A stretch of 64,000 nucleotides of DNA from DMER64 sp964600385. Lineage in GTDB: Bacteria; Bacteroidota; Bacteroidia; Bacteroidales; UBA932. The notes under the pieces were generated by a model. That model was given only the letters and a program-made list of their open reading frames with translations. It ran no database searches and was not told the DNA's origin. Location of the stretch: contig CAZRJC010000002.1 in the NCBI GenBank assembly GCA_964600385.1, positions 124,001-188,000 on the forward strand, read 5' to 3'. Positions 49,506 to 57,269 of the stretch are shown here, piece after piece (position 1 is the first letter of the stretch; each line of letters starts with the position of its first letter). Position numbers and translations under genes: made by a program.

Positions 49506-50018
49506 TTACCTCCTTCCGGCATAAAATACTCTCTCAAACAACATGATCAGAAAAACATTCAGCAATGTGCTTCCTGCAATTCGTAAAAGAAGCTGCCAGA
49601 AATGAAAAAAGCTGAAACTTTCCAGAGAGAAATAGACAATGTGATGCACCAGCACACTCAATAAAACAAATATGAAATACCGTCCAAAGCCAAACATGTC
49701 ATAACCCGGGACTGAAAGGTTATCCAGGTCGCCTTTCACAGACACGAGTCTTAGCAGTCCGTATCGCAACAGGGCCAGGACGAGCAAAGCTGAGGTGTGT
49801 AAACCAAGGATTCCGCCCCCAAAGACATCGAGACACAAACCAAAGGCAAAAGCCCAAAGAAGAAGCCAAACAGAGGAATAGAGACACGGAAGAAGTAGCA
49901 GGAACAGGATATATGGCATCGGCAATAAGTAGGTTCCCAAATTGAGGGAATTGAAGAATACCAGTTGCACGGCCAGGAAGAGCAGAAACCGTAAAAAATA
50001 TTTTAACGTGTCGTTCAT
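49506..50018 (-). CDS. mreD: Rod shape-determining protein MreD
   Basis: A 170-residue polytopic membrane protein. Five to six hydrophobic segments are visible (FLLFLAVQLVFFNSLNLG, LLLLPCLYSSVWLLLWAFAF, ALLVLALLRYGLLRLV, YFIFVLLSVLVHHIVYF). The family is weakly conserved in sequence, so position between mreC (4-bp overlap) and mrdA (3-bp gap) plus topology carries the call. Confidence 0.88.
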   Translation of the reverse strand: MNDTLKYFLRFLLFLAVQLVFFNSLNLGTYLLPMPYILFLLLLPCLYSSVWLLLWAFAFGLCLDVFGGGILGLHTSALLVLALLRYGLLRLVSVKGDLDNLSVPGYDMFGFGRYFIFVLLSVLVHHIVYFSLESFSFFHFWQLLLRIAGSTLLNVFLIMLFERVFYAGRR

Positions 50019-50824
50019 AGCTCTTTGATCTCTTGTGCACCAGAGTGCGTTACCACATTGACATAACGGAGCGACTTAAAGTCGAGTAACAGATCTACTT
50101 CCAGATCCAGGAATGTCCCTTTCTTAGTGCTGAAAGAACTAACGGTTCCAATTGGAATCCTGGGCGGGAAAAGAACAGAAAAGTCACTGCTTATTACTGT
50201 GTCACCAATGGCTACGGGAATATGTCGCGGTATCTCTGAAAGCCGGACCTTGCTATAATCCGAACCGTCCCAGCGAAGTGTCCCAAACACCTGGCTTCCG
50301 GACAGTAATGCAGTAAATCGCTGTTCTGTGTTCAGCAGCGAAATAACCACAGCGTAGTGCTCGGTTACATTCGATACGATCCCTACGATTCCTGTATTAC
50401 TGATCACGCCCAGATCTGGTGTTACGCCGTCTGCCAGACCCTTGTCAATCACCAGAAAATTCTGCTGGCGGGCAATCGAATTGTTTAATACAACAGCCGG
50501 AATAAATGAAAATGAATCACATACCGCCGGCAGGATACTGTCTTTTGCCTTCCATTCGTCCTGTAACTGGTAAAGCTTATTCAGTTCGTTCAATAAACGG
50601 GTATTCTCGGCATTCAGCGCTTCGTTCGTTTTTTTAAGACTCAGAAAAGAGTGCCAGTCCGAACGTTTTTCCCAAAAAAACAACTGACTGTTACGCACGA
50701 TCCGCATCATGGCATTCTGTTGGAAATGACTGTTATTGATCAACAGCACAAGTGCACCTGCCTGCAGTACGAGATATAGCAGAAACACCAACAGTTTGCG
50801 AAGGAACGGAGAAATGCCGAACAT
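50015..50824 (-). CDS. mreC: Rod shape-determining protein MreC
   Basis: A 269-residue protein with one N-terminal span (about 10-27), a coiled coil (about 65-95, LKKTNEALNAENTRLLNELN) and the beta-barrel domains with NFLVIDKGLADGVTPDLGVI, NTGIVGIVSNV, LLSGSQVFGTLRWDG and LFPPRIPIGTVSSF. It links MreB to the periplasmic PBP2-RodA machinery. It follows mreB by 15 bp and overlaps mreD by 4 bp. Confidence 0.93.
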   Translation of the reverse strand: MFGISPFLRKLLVFLLYLVLQAGALVLLINNSHFQQNAMMRIVRNSQLFFWEKRSDWHSFLSLKKTNEALNAENTRLLNELNKLYQLQDEWKAKDSILPAVCDSFSFIPAVVLNNSIARQQNFLVIDKGLADGVTPDLGVISNTGIVGIVSNVTEHYAVVISLLNTEQRFTALLSGSQVFGTLRWDGSDYSKVRLSEIPRHIPVAIGDTVISSDFSVLFPPRIPIGTVSSFSTKKGTFLDLEVDLLLDFKSLRYVNVVTHSGAQEIKEL

Positions 50825-50839
50825 ATCTGTCGCCCCTTT

Positions 50840-51859
50840 TTATCTAAGCAGGAAAGGAAATTTGCCGATGTTCTTTAATGCTATCCCGGTTCCGCGTGCT
50901 ACCGAATGGAGAGGTCCTTCCGAAATATGGAAAGGTATGTTGATCTTATCCTGTAGCCTTTTATCCACTCCGCGCAATAAAGCGCCTCCTCCGGTCAGGA
51001 ATATGCCCCGCTGGACAATGTCTGAGTACAACTCGGGCGGTGTCTGCTCAAGTACAGACAACACGGCTGTTTCTATCTTAACGAGCGATTTGTCCAGGCA
51101 ATGGGCGATTTCCTGTGAGGTAACGGCTACTTCCACAGGGAGGGCTGTCATCAGGTTAGGGCCGCGAACCAGCATTGGTTCGGGCGGACTATCGAGTTCG
51201 GAAAGAGCAGATCCCACGCAGATCTTAATATCTTCTGCAGTGCGCTCCCCAATCTTGATATTATGTTGATGGCGCATATATTGTTGTATCTCTGCGGTAA
51301 AGACATCTCCGGCCACCCGTATGCTCTGATTGCATACAATCCCTCCGAGGGCAATTACTGCAATCTCGGTTGTACCGCCGCCAATATCTACCACCATATT
51401 TCCCTCGGGTGCCGTAACATCTATCCCAATCCCCAGGGCGGCTGCCATGGGTTCGTAAATCAGATATACATCCCGGCCGCCTGCATGTTCGGAGGAGTCA
51501 CGTACGGCACGGATTTCCACCTCGGTACTTCCGGAAGGAATGCATACTACCATACGCAGGCTGGGAATGAGGAATTTGTTCTGTGGATTAATCATCTTGA
51601 TCATCCCCCGAACCATTTGCTCACATGCATTAAAGTCTGCAATAACTCCGTCCCGCAGCGGTCTTATGGTTTTAATGTTTTCGTGGGTCTTTCCCTGCAT
51701 CATGCGTGCGGTTTTCCCAATGGCAAGCGGTTTCCCGGTATTAAGATCTATGGCCACAATAGAGGGCTCATCCACAACAATCTTATCGTTGTGGATTATG
51801 ATAGTATTGGCCGTCCCGAGGTCAATAGCGATTTTTTGTGTTAGGAATGAAAAAGCCAT
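50840..51859 (-). CDS. mreB: Rod shape-determining actin MreB
   Basis: A 339-residue actin-fold ATPase. Phosphate-1 IAIDLGTANTIIIH, phosphate-2 MVVDIGGGTTEIAVIALGG and adenosine motif GIFLTGGGALLRGVDK are all present, with LIYEPMAAALGIGIDV between. Filaments guide lateral wall synthesis. First gene of the elongasome cluster, 7 bp behind purH. Confidence 0.97.
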   Translation of the reverse strand: MAFSFLTQKIAIDLGTANTIIIHNDKIVVDEPSIVAIDLNTGKPLAIGKTARMMQGKTHENIKTIRPLRDGVIADFNACEQMVRGMIKMINPQNKFLIPSLRMVVCIPSGSTEVEIRAVRDSSEHAGGRDVYLIYEPMAAALGIGIDVTAPEGNMVVDIGGGTTEIAVIALGGIVCNQSIRVAGDVFTAEIQQYMRHQHNIKIGERTAEDIKICVGSALSELDSPPEPMLVRGPNLMTALPVEVAVTSQEIAHCLDKSLVKIETAVLSVLEQTPPELYSDIVQRGIFLTGGGALLRGVDKRLQDKINIPFHISEGPLHSVARGTGIALKNIGKFPFLLR

Positions 51860-51866
51860 AAGCGGT

Positions 51867-53408
51867 TTAGTGTTTGAAATGGCGAATGCCTGTGCAGATC
51901 ATTGCCATATTATGCGAGTTACAATAATCAATACTTTTTTGGTCGTTGATGGAGCCGCCCGGGTGAATCACAGCCGTAATGCCGGCCTTGTCTGCTATTT
52001 CCACACAGTCGGGGAAAGGGAAAAATGCATCTGATGCCATAACGGCATTTTGCAGGGATAACCCGAACGTACCTGCTTTTTCTATCGCGTGCTTAAGGGC
52101 ATCGACCCGAGAGGTCTGACCCATACCGCTGGCCAGAAGCATCTGGTCTTTAACAAGTACAATAGCATTCGATTTGGTGTGTTTAACCAGTTTGTTGGCA
52201 AAGACGAGATCGGCAAGCTGATTCTTTTCGGGAGTTTTTTTGCTTACTTGTGTGAAAGACGACAGGTTTTCCACTGCGGTGTCACGATCCTGTACCACCA
52301 CGCCGTTCATCAGGGAGCGAAACTCCTGTGCCGGAAGTGAGGCCTCTTTGTCGTACTGCAGAATAATCCTGTTTTTCTTGCTTTTCAGAAGTTCAAGAGC
52401 TTCGGGGCAATATGAAGGGGCAATAATTACTTCGAAAAACAGCTTGTTGATTTCTTCGGCTGTTTCAGTTTGAATCTCCCGGTTAACAATAATTATTCCT
52501 CCAAAGGCACTGAGAGGGTCTGCCTGCAGCGCGCATTGCCAGGCTTGTGTAAGGTCTTCCCGTGAAGCACAACCACATGCGTTGTTGTGCTTGATAATTG
52601 CAACCGTCGGGTCGGTAAAATCATGGATCAGTTTGATAGCCGATTCAATATCCAGCAGGTTGTTGTACGAGATTTCCTTTCCGTGCAATTGTCTGGGAAG
52701 AGAATTCTGTTCCCCGAAATACATGGCATGCTGATGAGGATTCTCACCGTAACGGAGCCTTAGCGGAGATTCCAGCAGACTTGCTTTAAATACGGGCAGG
52801 TTTGCTTCCTGGTTAAAATAGTTGAAAATGGCCGTGTCGTAATGGGAGCTTATCTTGAAAGCCTCGGCTGCAAAATATTTGCGGTCACTCAGGGTGGTAT
52901 GGCCGCCCTGTTCCTGGAGCAGTGATAATACTTCCGGATAAAGTGTGCGGCAGGGGACAATCAGAACGTCTTTGAAATTTTTAGCAGCTGCCCTGATTAA
53001 AGAAATGCCGCCTATGTCGATTTTCTCTATGATCTCTGCCTGGGGAGCCATGGAGGCTACGGTATCCTCAAAAGGATACAGGTCTACGATGACCATATCT
53101 ATGGGTTCAATATCCCACTGTTCCAGTTCCTTTTGGTCCGAGGGCACTTCACGACGGGCGAGTATGCCTCCGAATACTTTGGGATGGAGGGTTTTGACGC
53201 GTCCCCCCAATATGGACGGGTAACCTGTCAGGTCTTCTACTGAGAATGCCTCCACACCCAGTTCCCGGATGTAAGAGAGACTGCCTCCGGTAGAAAGGAT
53301 GCGAACCCCCAGTTGTGATAGTTCGGCAACAATTGGAGCCAGGCCTTCTTTGTGGTAAACGGAAATAAGAGCCTGTCGGATACGGATGTTTCTGAGATTG
53401 TTTGTCAT
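51867..53408 (-). CDS. purH: Bifunctional AICAR formyltransferase / IMP cyclohydrolase
   Basis: A 513-residue enzyme for the last two purine steps. The N-terminal IMP cyclohydrolase domain shows QALISVYHKEGL, LSTGGSLSYIRELG, GGRVKTLHPKVFGGIL and IDIGGISLIRAAAKNF. The AICAR transformylase domain shows YGENPHQHAMYFGEQ, KHNNACGCAS, SDAFFPFPDCVEIADKAGI and VIHPGGSINDQKSI. The start overlaps the stop of an Lrp-type regulator gene by ATGA. Cotranscription with mreB links purine synthesis to the cell-shape operon. Confidence 0.96.
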   Translation of the reverse strand: MTNNLRNIRIRQALISVYHKEGLAPIVAELSQLGVRILSTGGSLSYIRELGVEAFSVEDLTGYPSILGGRVKTLHPKVFGGILARREVPSDQKELEQWDIEPIDMVIVDLYPFEDTVASMAPQAEIIEKIDIGGISLIRAAAKNFKDVLIVPCRTLYPEVLSLLQEQGGHTTLSDRKYFAAEAFKISSHYDTAIFNYFNQEANLPVFKASLLESPLRLRYGENPHQHAMYFGEQNSLPRQLHGKEISYNNLLDIESAIKLIHDFTDPTVAIIKHNNACGCASREDLTQAWQCALQADPLSAFGGIIIVNREIQTETAEEINKLFFEVIIAPSYCPEALELLKSKKNRIILQYDKEASLPAQEFRSLMNGVVVQDRDTAVENLSSFTQVSKKTPEKNQLADLVFANKLVKHTKSNAIVLVKDQMLLASGMGQTSRVDALKHAIEKAGTFGLSLQNAVMASDAFFPFPDCVEIADKAGITAVIHPGGSINDQKSIDYCNSHNMAMICTGIRHFKH

Positions 53409-53869
53409 TGCTTAACCCACACCTGGCGTTCAATAGCCTGATCTAATGATATTAATGTTTCTGTCTGGATGACCGATGGAATATTACGGATAATGTCTAT
53501 AAGTACTTCCATAAGATGATCGTGATCTCTGCAATAAAGTTTGAGCCATAAGGCGTATTTGCCTGTTACAAAATGGCATTCAACTACTTCAGATATACTT
53601 TTTAATGCTTCAATAACTGTGGGATACTGGTTGGCCTGCGATAGTTGCATCCCAACGAAAGCGCAAACATTCAGACCCAGGGTCTGAGGTTTAACGAGTA
53701 AACGGGAGCCTGTAATAATTCCAAGGCTTTCCATTTTTTTAACACGTTGATGTATTGCAGCTCCGGAAACTCCGCATTCCCGCGCGATTTCAAGGAAAGG
53801 CATACGCGCGTTTTTAACCAGAAAGGCTAATATTTTCTGGTCGGTGGCATCAATTTGATACTTTGACAT
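53405..53869 (-). CDS. Lrp/AsnC-family transcriptional regulator
   Basis: A 154-residue regulator. N-terminal HTH: DATDQKILAFLVKNARMPFL, EIARECGVSGAAIHQRVKKM, ESLGIITGSRLLVKP. C-terminal RAM (amino-acid-binding) domain: VCAFVGMQLSQANQYPTVIE, VECHFVTGKYALWLKLYCRD. Usually an amino-acid-responsive octameric regulator. Translationally coupled to purH by a 4-bp overlap, suggesting it may help control the purH-mre transcript. Confidence 0.92.
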   Translation of the reverse strand: MSKYQIDATDQKILAFLVKNARMPFLEIARECGVSGAAIHQRVKKMESLGIITGSRLLVKPQTLGLNVCAFVGMQLSQANQYPTVIEALKSISEVVECHFVTGKYALWLKLYCRDHDHLMEVLIDIIRNIPSVIQTETLISLDQAIERQVWVKQ

Positions 53870-53895
53870 AATAAGTGTTCGTTTGGCCTGTAAAG

Positions 53896-54891
53896 TTATG
53901 AAAAATTATTAGACTTCTGATAGAAAAACAACCATTTCATGGGGATTTCTCCACGGCAGGCAATCATGTAATCGTCTATAGAACAAGAAATAAGCAGTGG
54001 TGATGAAAGTTCCTTTAAATTTGGAACCTCAATCCACCATCTTCCGCTTTGTTTGGACTGAAGAAAAACCATCTCCTGTCCTCCGTCTCCCAGTTGAACC
54101 ACCTTCCTCTGGAAACGTGAAGGATCTTCCTGGGGATACTCAGGAACAGAAACAGCGAGCCCTTCTGTAATATGCCAGATAACCTGGGCCACCAGCTTGG
54201 CTATCAGAGAATTATTTTGAGCTAATGAGGGATATCCATAAATAAAGGAAAGACGAAACCGGGTAGAGAGTCCGATATACCGGCCCAATGTGCAGATTTC
54301 TTCTGCGTACAGGCCGTTGGGCGATACACTTAATCCGTCAGGGGCATCTGAATGGCGGACTGCCTTCAGGTCTACAAAATGAACAGAAGCATCACGCAAT
54401 AATGGTTCCGCGGAGCGGGGATTATTTCTGAATTCTCCCAGCCGAAGCGATTCAAAAAAACGTGCCCCGATGGTTTCCAGCGTGGCTTTGTCTGTCAGGT
54501 AATTTTGAAAGCCGAGCCATGCAAAGTGCTGCAGAGTCTTTGAACCGGTGAAATGGGAAACAAAACCGTCTTCTCCTGAGCCTTGTGAAATAAGACTCGT
54601 GTTGCCGTTGCCGAATTCAAAAAAACCTTCCGGGGGAGGACAATCCTCTCCGCCCAGAATAATGCAGGGAATCTGCATTTTGTGAGCATCGGAAATAATG
54701 GATAACAGTTTGTTTTGTACAGGATCTTCCACGTAAAAGATCCTTTTTTGGTCCTGAGCGAAAAGCTGCCCAAGCTCATGCATAACCCCGGGTTGAGGTC
54801 CCCGCACAACCAAAATGGCCGTACATTCGGGCATATCCGTTGTAATAGCCTCGGCATGAAGCGTTTCCAGTGGGAAATGATTATCAGTCAT
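53896..54891 (-). CDS. Arginase-fold protein without recognisable metal site
   Basis: A 331-residue protein. The segments ESLRLGEFRNNPRSAEPLLR, VDLKAVRHSDAPDGL and SPNGLYAEEICTLGRYIGLS match a Bacteroidota family annotated as formimidoylglutamase/arginase-like. Metal-ligand motifs of true ureohydrolases are not recognisable: the GG-x-x-D site reads GGEDCPPPEG, and the central DAHxD-type segment is missing, leaving a shorter protein than the usual 380-390 residues. It is likely a non-catalytic homologue. The start (ATG 54891) overlaps the topA stop by 8 bp; an in-frame TTG at 54900 is less likely. Confidence 0.65.
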   Translation of the reverse strand: MTDNHFPLETLHAEAITTDMPECTAILVVRGPQPGVMHELGQLFAQDQKRIFYVEDPVQNKLLSIISDAHKMQIPCIILGGEDCPPPEGFFEFGNGNTSLISQGSGEDGFVSHFTGSKTLQHFAWLGFQNYLTDKATLETIGARFFESLRLGEFRNNPRSAEPLLRDASVHFVDLKAVRHSDAPDGLSVSPNGLYAEEICTLGRYIGLSTRFRLSFIYGYPSLAQNNSLIAKLVAQVIWHITEGLAVSVPEYPQEDPSRFQRKVVQLGDGGQEMVFLQSKQSGRWWIEVPNLKELSSPLLISCSIDDYMIACRGEIPMKWLFFYQKSNNFS

Positions 54892-57175
54892 GTTTATCAA
54901 TAATCTTCCTGCAGTCTTCCAGCGTCAGATCCTCGGGTTTCATTCCCTTGGGGATTCTGTAATTTTTCTTGTTATGGCTGATATACGGGCCGAAACGTCC
55001 TTTAAGTACGAAAATATTGTCATCGGGGAAAGCCAGGATGTGTTTCTGGGATTCCTTGACCTGGGCGTTTTCAATCAGCTCGGCAATTCGTTCCGGGGCT
55101 ACTGTGTAGGGATCGTCTTCCTTGCCCAAAGATACGAATTTCCCGTTCCACTTAATAAAAGGTCCAAAACGACCTATGGAAACCATCACGGGGAGGTCTT
55201 TGTATTGTCCGGCATCCCGGGGAAGTTCAAACAGTTTGAGAGCTTCTTCCAGGGTAATGGAAGCAAGCAGTTGTCCCTTACGCAAACTGGCAAAACGTTT
55301 TTCGGGATCGTCGTTGTCCCCGATCTGTGCCATGGGACCAAAACGTCCCAGGCGTACATGAATGGGTTTACCTGTGGCAGGGTCATTGCCCAGGGTACGT
55401 TCTCCGTTATTGGGGCGGGATGTTTCCAATGCTTTGTCAAGTGTCTGCCGGAACGGTTTATAAAAATTATCGAGCATGGTATTCCAGACCAGGGTTCCTG
55501 AAGCTATTTTGTCGAAATCTTCTTCAATCCTGGCTGTGAATCCGTAATCCACTATTGAGGCGAACTGGGCAGAAAGAAAATCATTGACCAGGATACCTAT
55601 GTCTGTGGGTGTCAATTTGCCACGTTCTTCTCCGTAATTCTCCGACAGTTCTTTTTCGGTGACCTTGTTGCCCGACAGCACCAGTTGTATATAGGTGCGC
55701 TTAATGGCTTGTTTGTCGGTTTTTTCCACATACTGACGCTTGAGTATGGTGGAAATGGTGGGCGCGTAAGTAGACGGACGGCCAATGCCCAGTTCTTCCA
55801 GTTTCTTAACCAGACTGGCTTCGGTATACCTGGGCTGATGCTGCGAGTAGCGTTGGGTGGCTTTTATCATGCCGGAATCCAGAGGATCATTGACCTGCAG
55901 CCGGGGAATTGCACCTTCCTTAATGTTTTCATTGTTTTTTTCCGGCTCATCGTCGGTAGATTCCATATAGACTTTCAGGAATCCGTCAAATGTTATTACC
56001 TCTCCGTTAGCAATAAAACGGTGAGAGGAACTGCTGACGGCAATCTGTACCTGGGTTTTATCAACCTGAGCGTCGGCCATTTGTGAGGCAACTGTACGTT
56101 TCCAGATCAGATCATAGAGTTTACGTTCGGGTACTGTTCCTTCAATGGAAGTATTTTCAATATAAGTAGGGCGTATTGCTTCGTGTGCCTCTTGCGCGCC
56201 CTTGCTTTTTGTTGCATATTGTCTTGTTTTACAATAATCGGCTCCAAAAGTGTCTTTAATAACTTTTTTGGCTGTCCCCAGAGCGAGTTTGGAGAGTTGC
56301 ACAGAGTCGGTACGCATATAGGTAATGAGCCCCGATTCATATAGCCGTTGTGCTATGGTCATGGTTTGCCCCACAGAAAAACCAAGTTTCCGGGACGCTT
56401 CCTGCTGCAGAGTGGAAGTGGTAAAAGGAGGAGCCGGACTTTTGTGTCCTGTCTTGAATTCTACCCCGGCCACTGAATACCTTGCCCCGATACAATCGTT
56501 TAAGAAAGCAGCGGCCTCACGGGACGCTGAAAAGCGGGTATCAAGCTCGGCTTTGAAAACTTCTTTTTCACGCGAAGCGGGATGGAAGAGACCTTCTACT
56601 TTATAATAACTGGAAGATTTGAAGGCCATTATTTCCCTTTCTCTCTCTACAACCAGACGCAGAGCTACGGATTGTACCCGGCCGGCAGAAAGTTTTGGTT
56701 TTACTTTTCTCCAAAGGATGGGAGATACTTCGTAGCCGACTATGCGGTCCAGTACGCGGCGTGCCTGTTGTGCCATAACCAGGTCCATGTTAATCTCTCT
56801 GGGATTCTCAATGGCACCGAGGACTGCGTCTTTTGTTATTTCATGGAAAGCAATTCGTTTAGTTTTTTCGTCGGGTATGTTAAGCGTTTCTTTCAAATGC
56901 CATGCAATAGCTTCTCCTTCACGGTCGTCATCGGAAGCCAGCCACACCATGGAGGCTTCTTTTGCCGATTTAGTCAGCTCTCTGACAAGTTCTTTCTTAT
57001 CCGGTTCTACGATATACTCCGGAGTGAAGCCTTTTTCATGGTCTATACCCAGTTTCTTTTTGGACAGATCCCGGATATGACCAAAGCAGGATTTAACCAC
57101 GAAGCCTTCTCCAAGAACCTTTCCAATCGTTTTTGCTTTTGCGGGAGACTCGACAATAACTAAATTCTTATCCAT
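54884..57175 (-). CDS. topA: DNA topoisomerase I
   Basis: A 763-residue type IA topoisomerase. The TOPRIM domain starts NLVIVESPAKAKTIGKVLGE and holds ASDDDREGEAIAWHL. The active-site Tyr lies in ESGLITYMRTDSVQLSKLAL. The C-terminus has three GRFGP(M/F/Y) repeats in place of Cys4 zinc fingers. It relaxes negative supercoils. The true start is ATG 57175; a frame reaching 57433 runs through the divergent PBP gene. It leads a unit with the arginase-like gene. Confidence 0.96.
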   Translation of the reverse strand: MDKNLVIVESPAKAKTIGKVLGEGFVVKSCFGHIRDLSKKKLGIDHEKGFTPEYIVEPDKKELVRELTKSAKEASMVWLASDDDREGEAIAWHLKETLNIPDEKTKRIAFHEITKDAVLGAIENPREINMDLVMAQQARRVLDRIVGYEVSPILWRKVKPKLSAGRVQSVALRLVVEREREIMAFKSSSYYKVEGLFHPASREKEVFKAELDTRFSASREAAAFLNDCIGARYSVAGVEFKTGHKSPAPPFTTSTLQQEASRKLGFSVGQTMTIAQRLYESGLITYMRTDSVQLSKLALGTAKKVIKDTFGADYCKTRQYATKSKGAQEAHEAIRPTYIENTSIEGTVPERKLYDLIWKRTVASQMADAQVDKTQVQIAVSSSSHRFIANGEVITFDGFLKVYMESTDDEPEKNNENIKEGAIPRLQVNDPLDSGMIKATQRYSQHQPRYTEASLVKKLEELGIGRPSTYAPTISTILKRQYVEKTDKQAIKRTYIQLVLSGNKVTEKELSENYGEERGKLTPTDIGILVNDFLSAQFASIVDYGFTARIEEDFDKIASGTLVWNTMLDNFYKPFRQTLDKALETSRPNNGERTLGNDPATGKPIHVRLGRFGPMAQIGDNDDPEKRFASLRKGQLLASITLEEALKLFELPRDAGQYKDLPVMVSIGRFGPFIKWNGKFVSLGKEDDPYTVAPERIAELIENAQVKESQKHILAFPDDNIFVLKGRFGPYISHNKKNYRIPKGMKPEDLTLEDCRKIIDKHD

Positions 57176-57241
57176 ACGTATTCTTTTTCCACACGTTACA
57201 AAGTAAGACATAAAGTAATGTATATTCCAAATATTTATAGT

Positions 57242-57249
57242 TAATTTTG
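57242..57249 (+). promoter_or_regulatory. -7 box of the class A PBP gene
   Basis: TAATTTTG matches TAnnTTTG and ends 20 bp before the ATG at 57270. In contrast to other divergent pairs here, no full mirror box for topA is visible; the best leftward candidate (57199-57206, TTACTTTG) lacks the A of TA. Confidence 0.55.
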
Positions 57250-57269
57250 CACGGCAATAAGAATTTCTC

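Noticed and set aside
53870..53895. A -7 box for the Lrp-purH-mre operon
   Set aside because: No CAAAnnTA is present in the 26-bp gap before the Lrp gene; transcription probably starts further upstream or from a non-consensus site.
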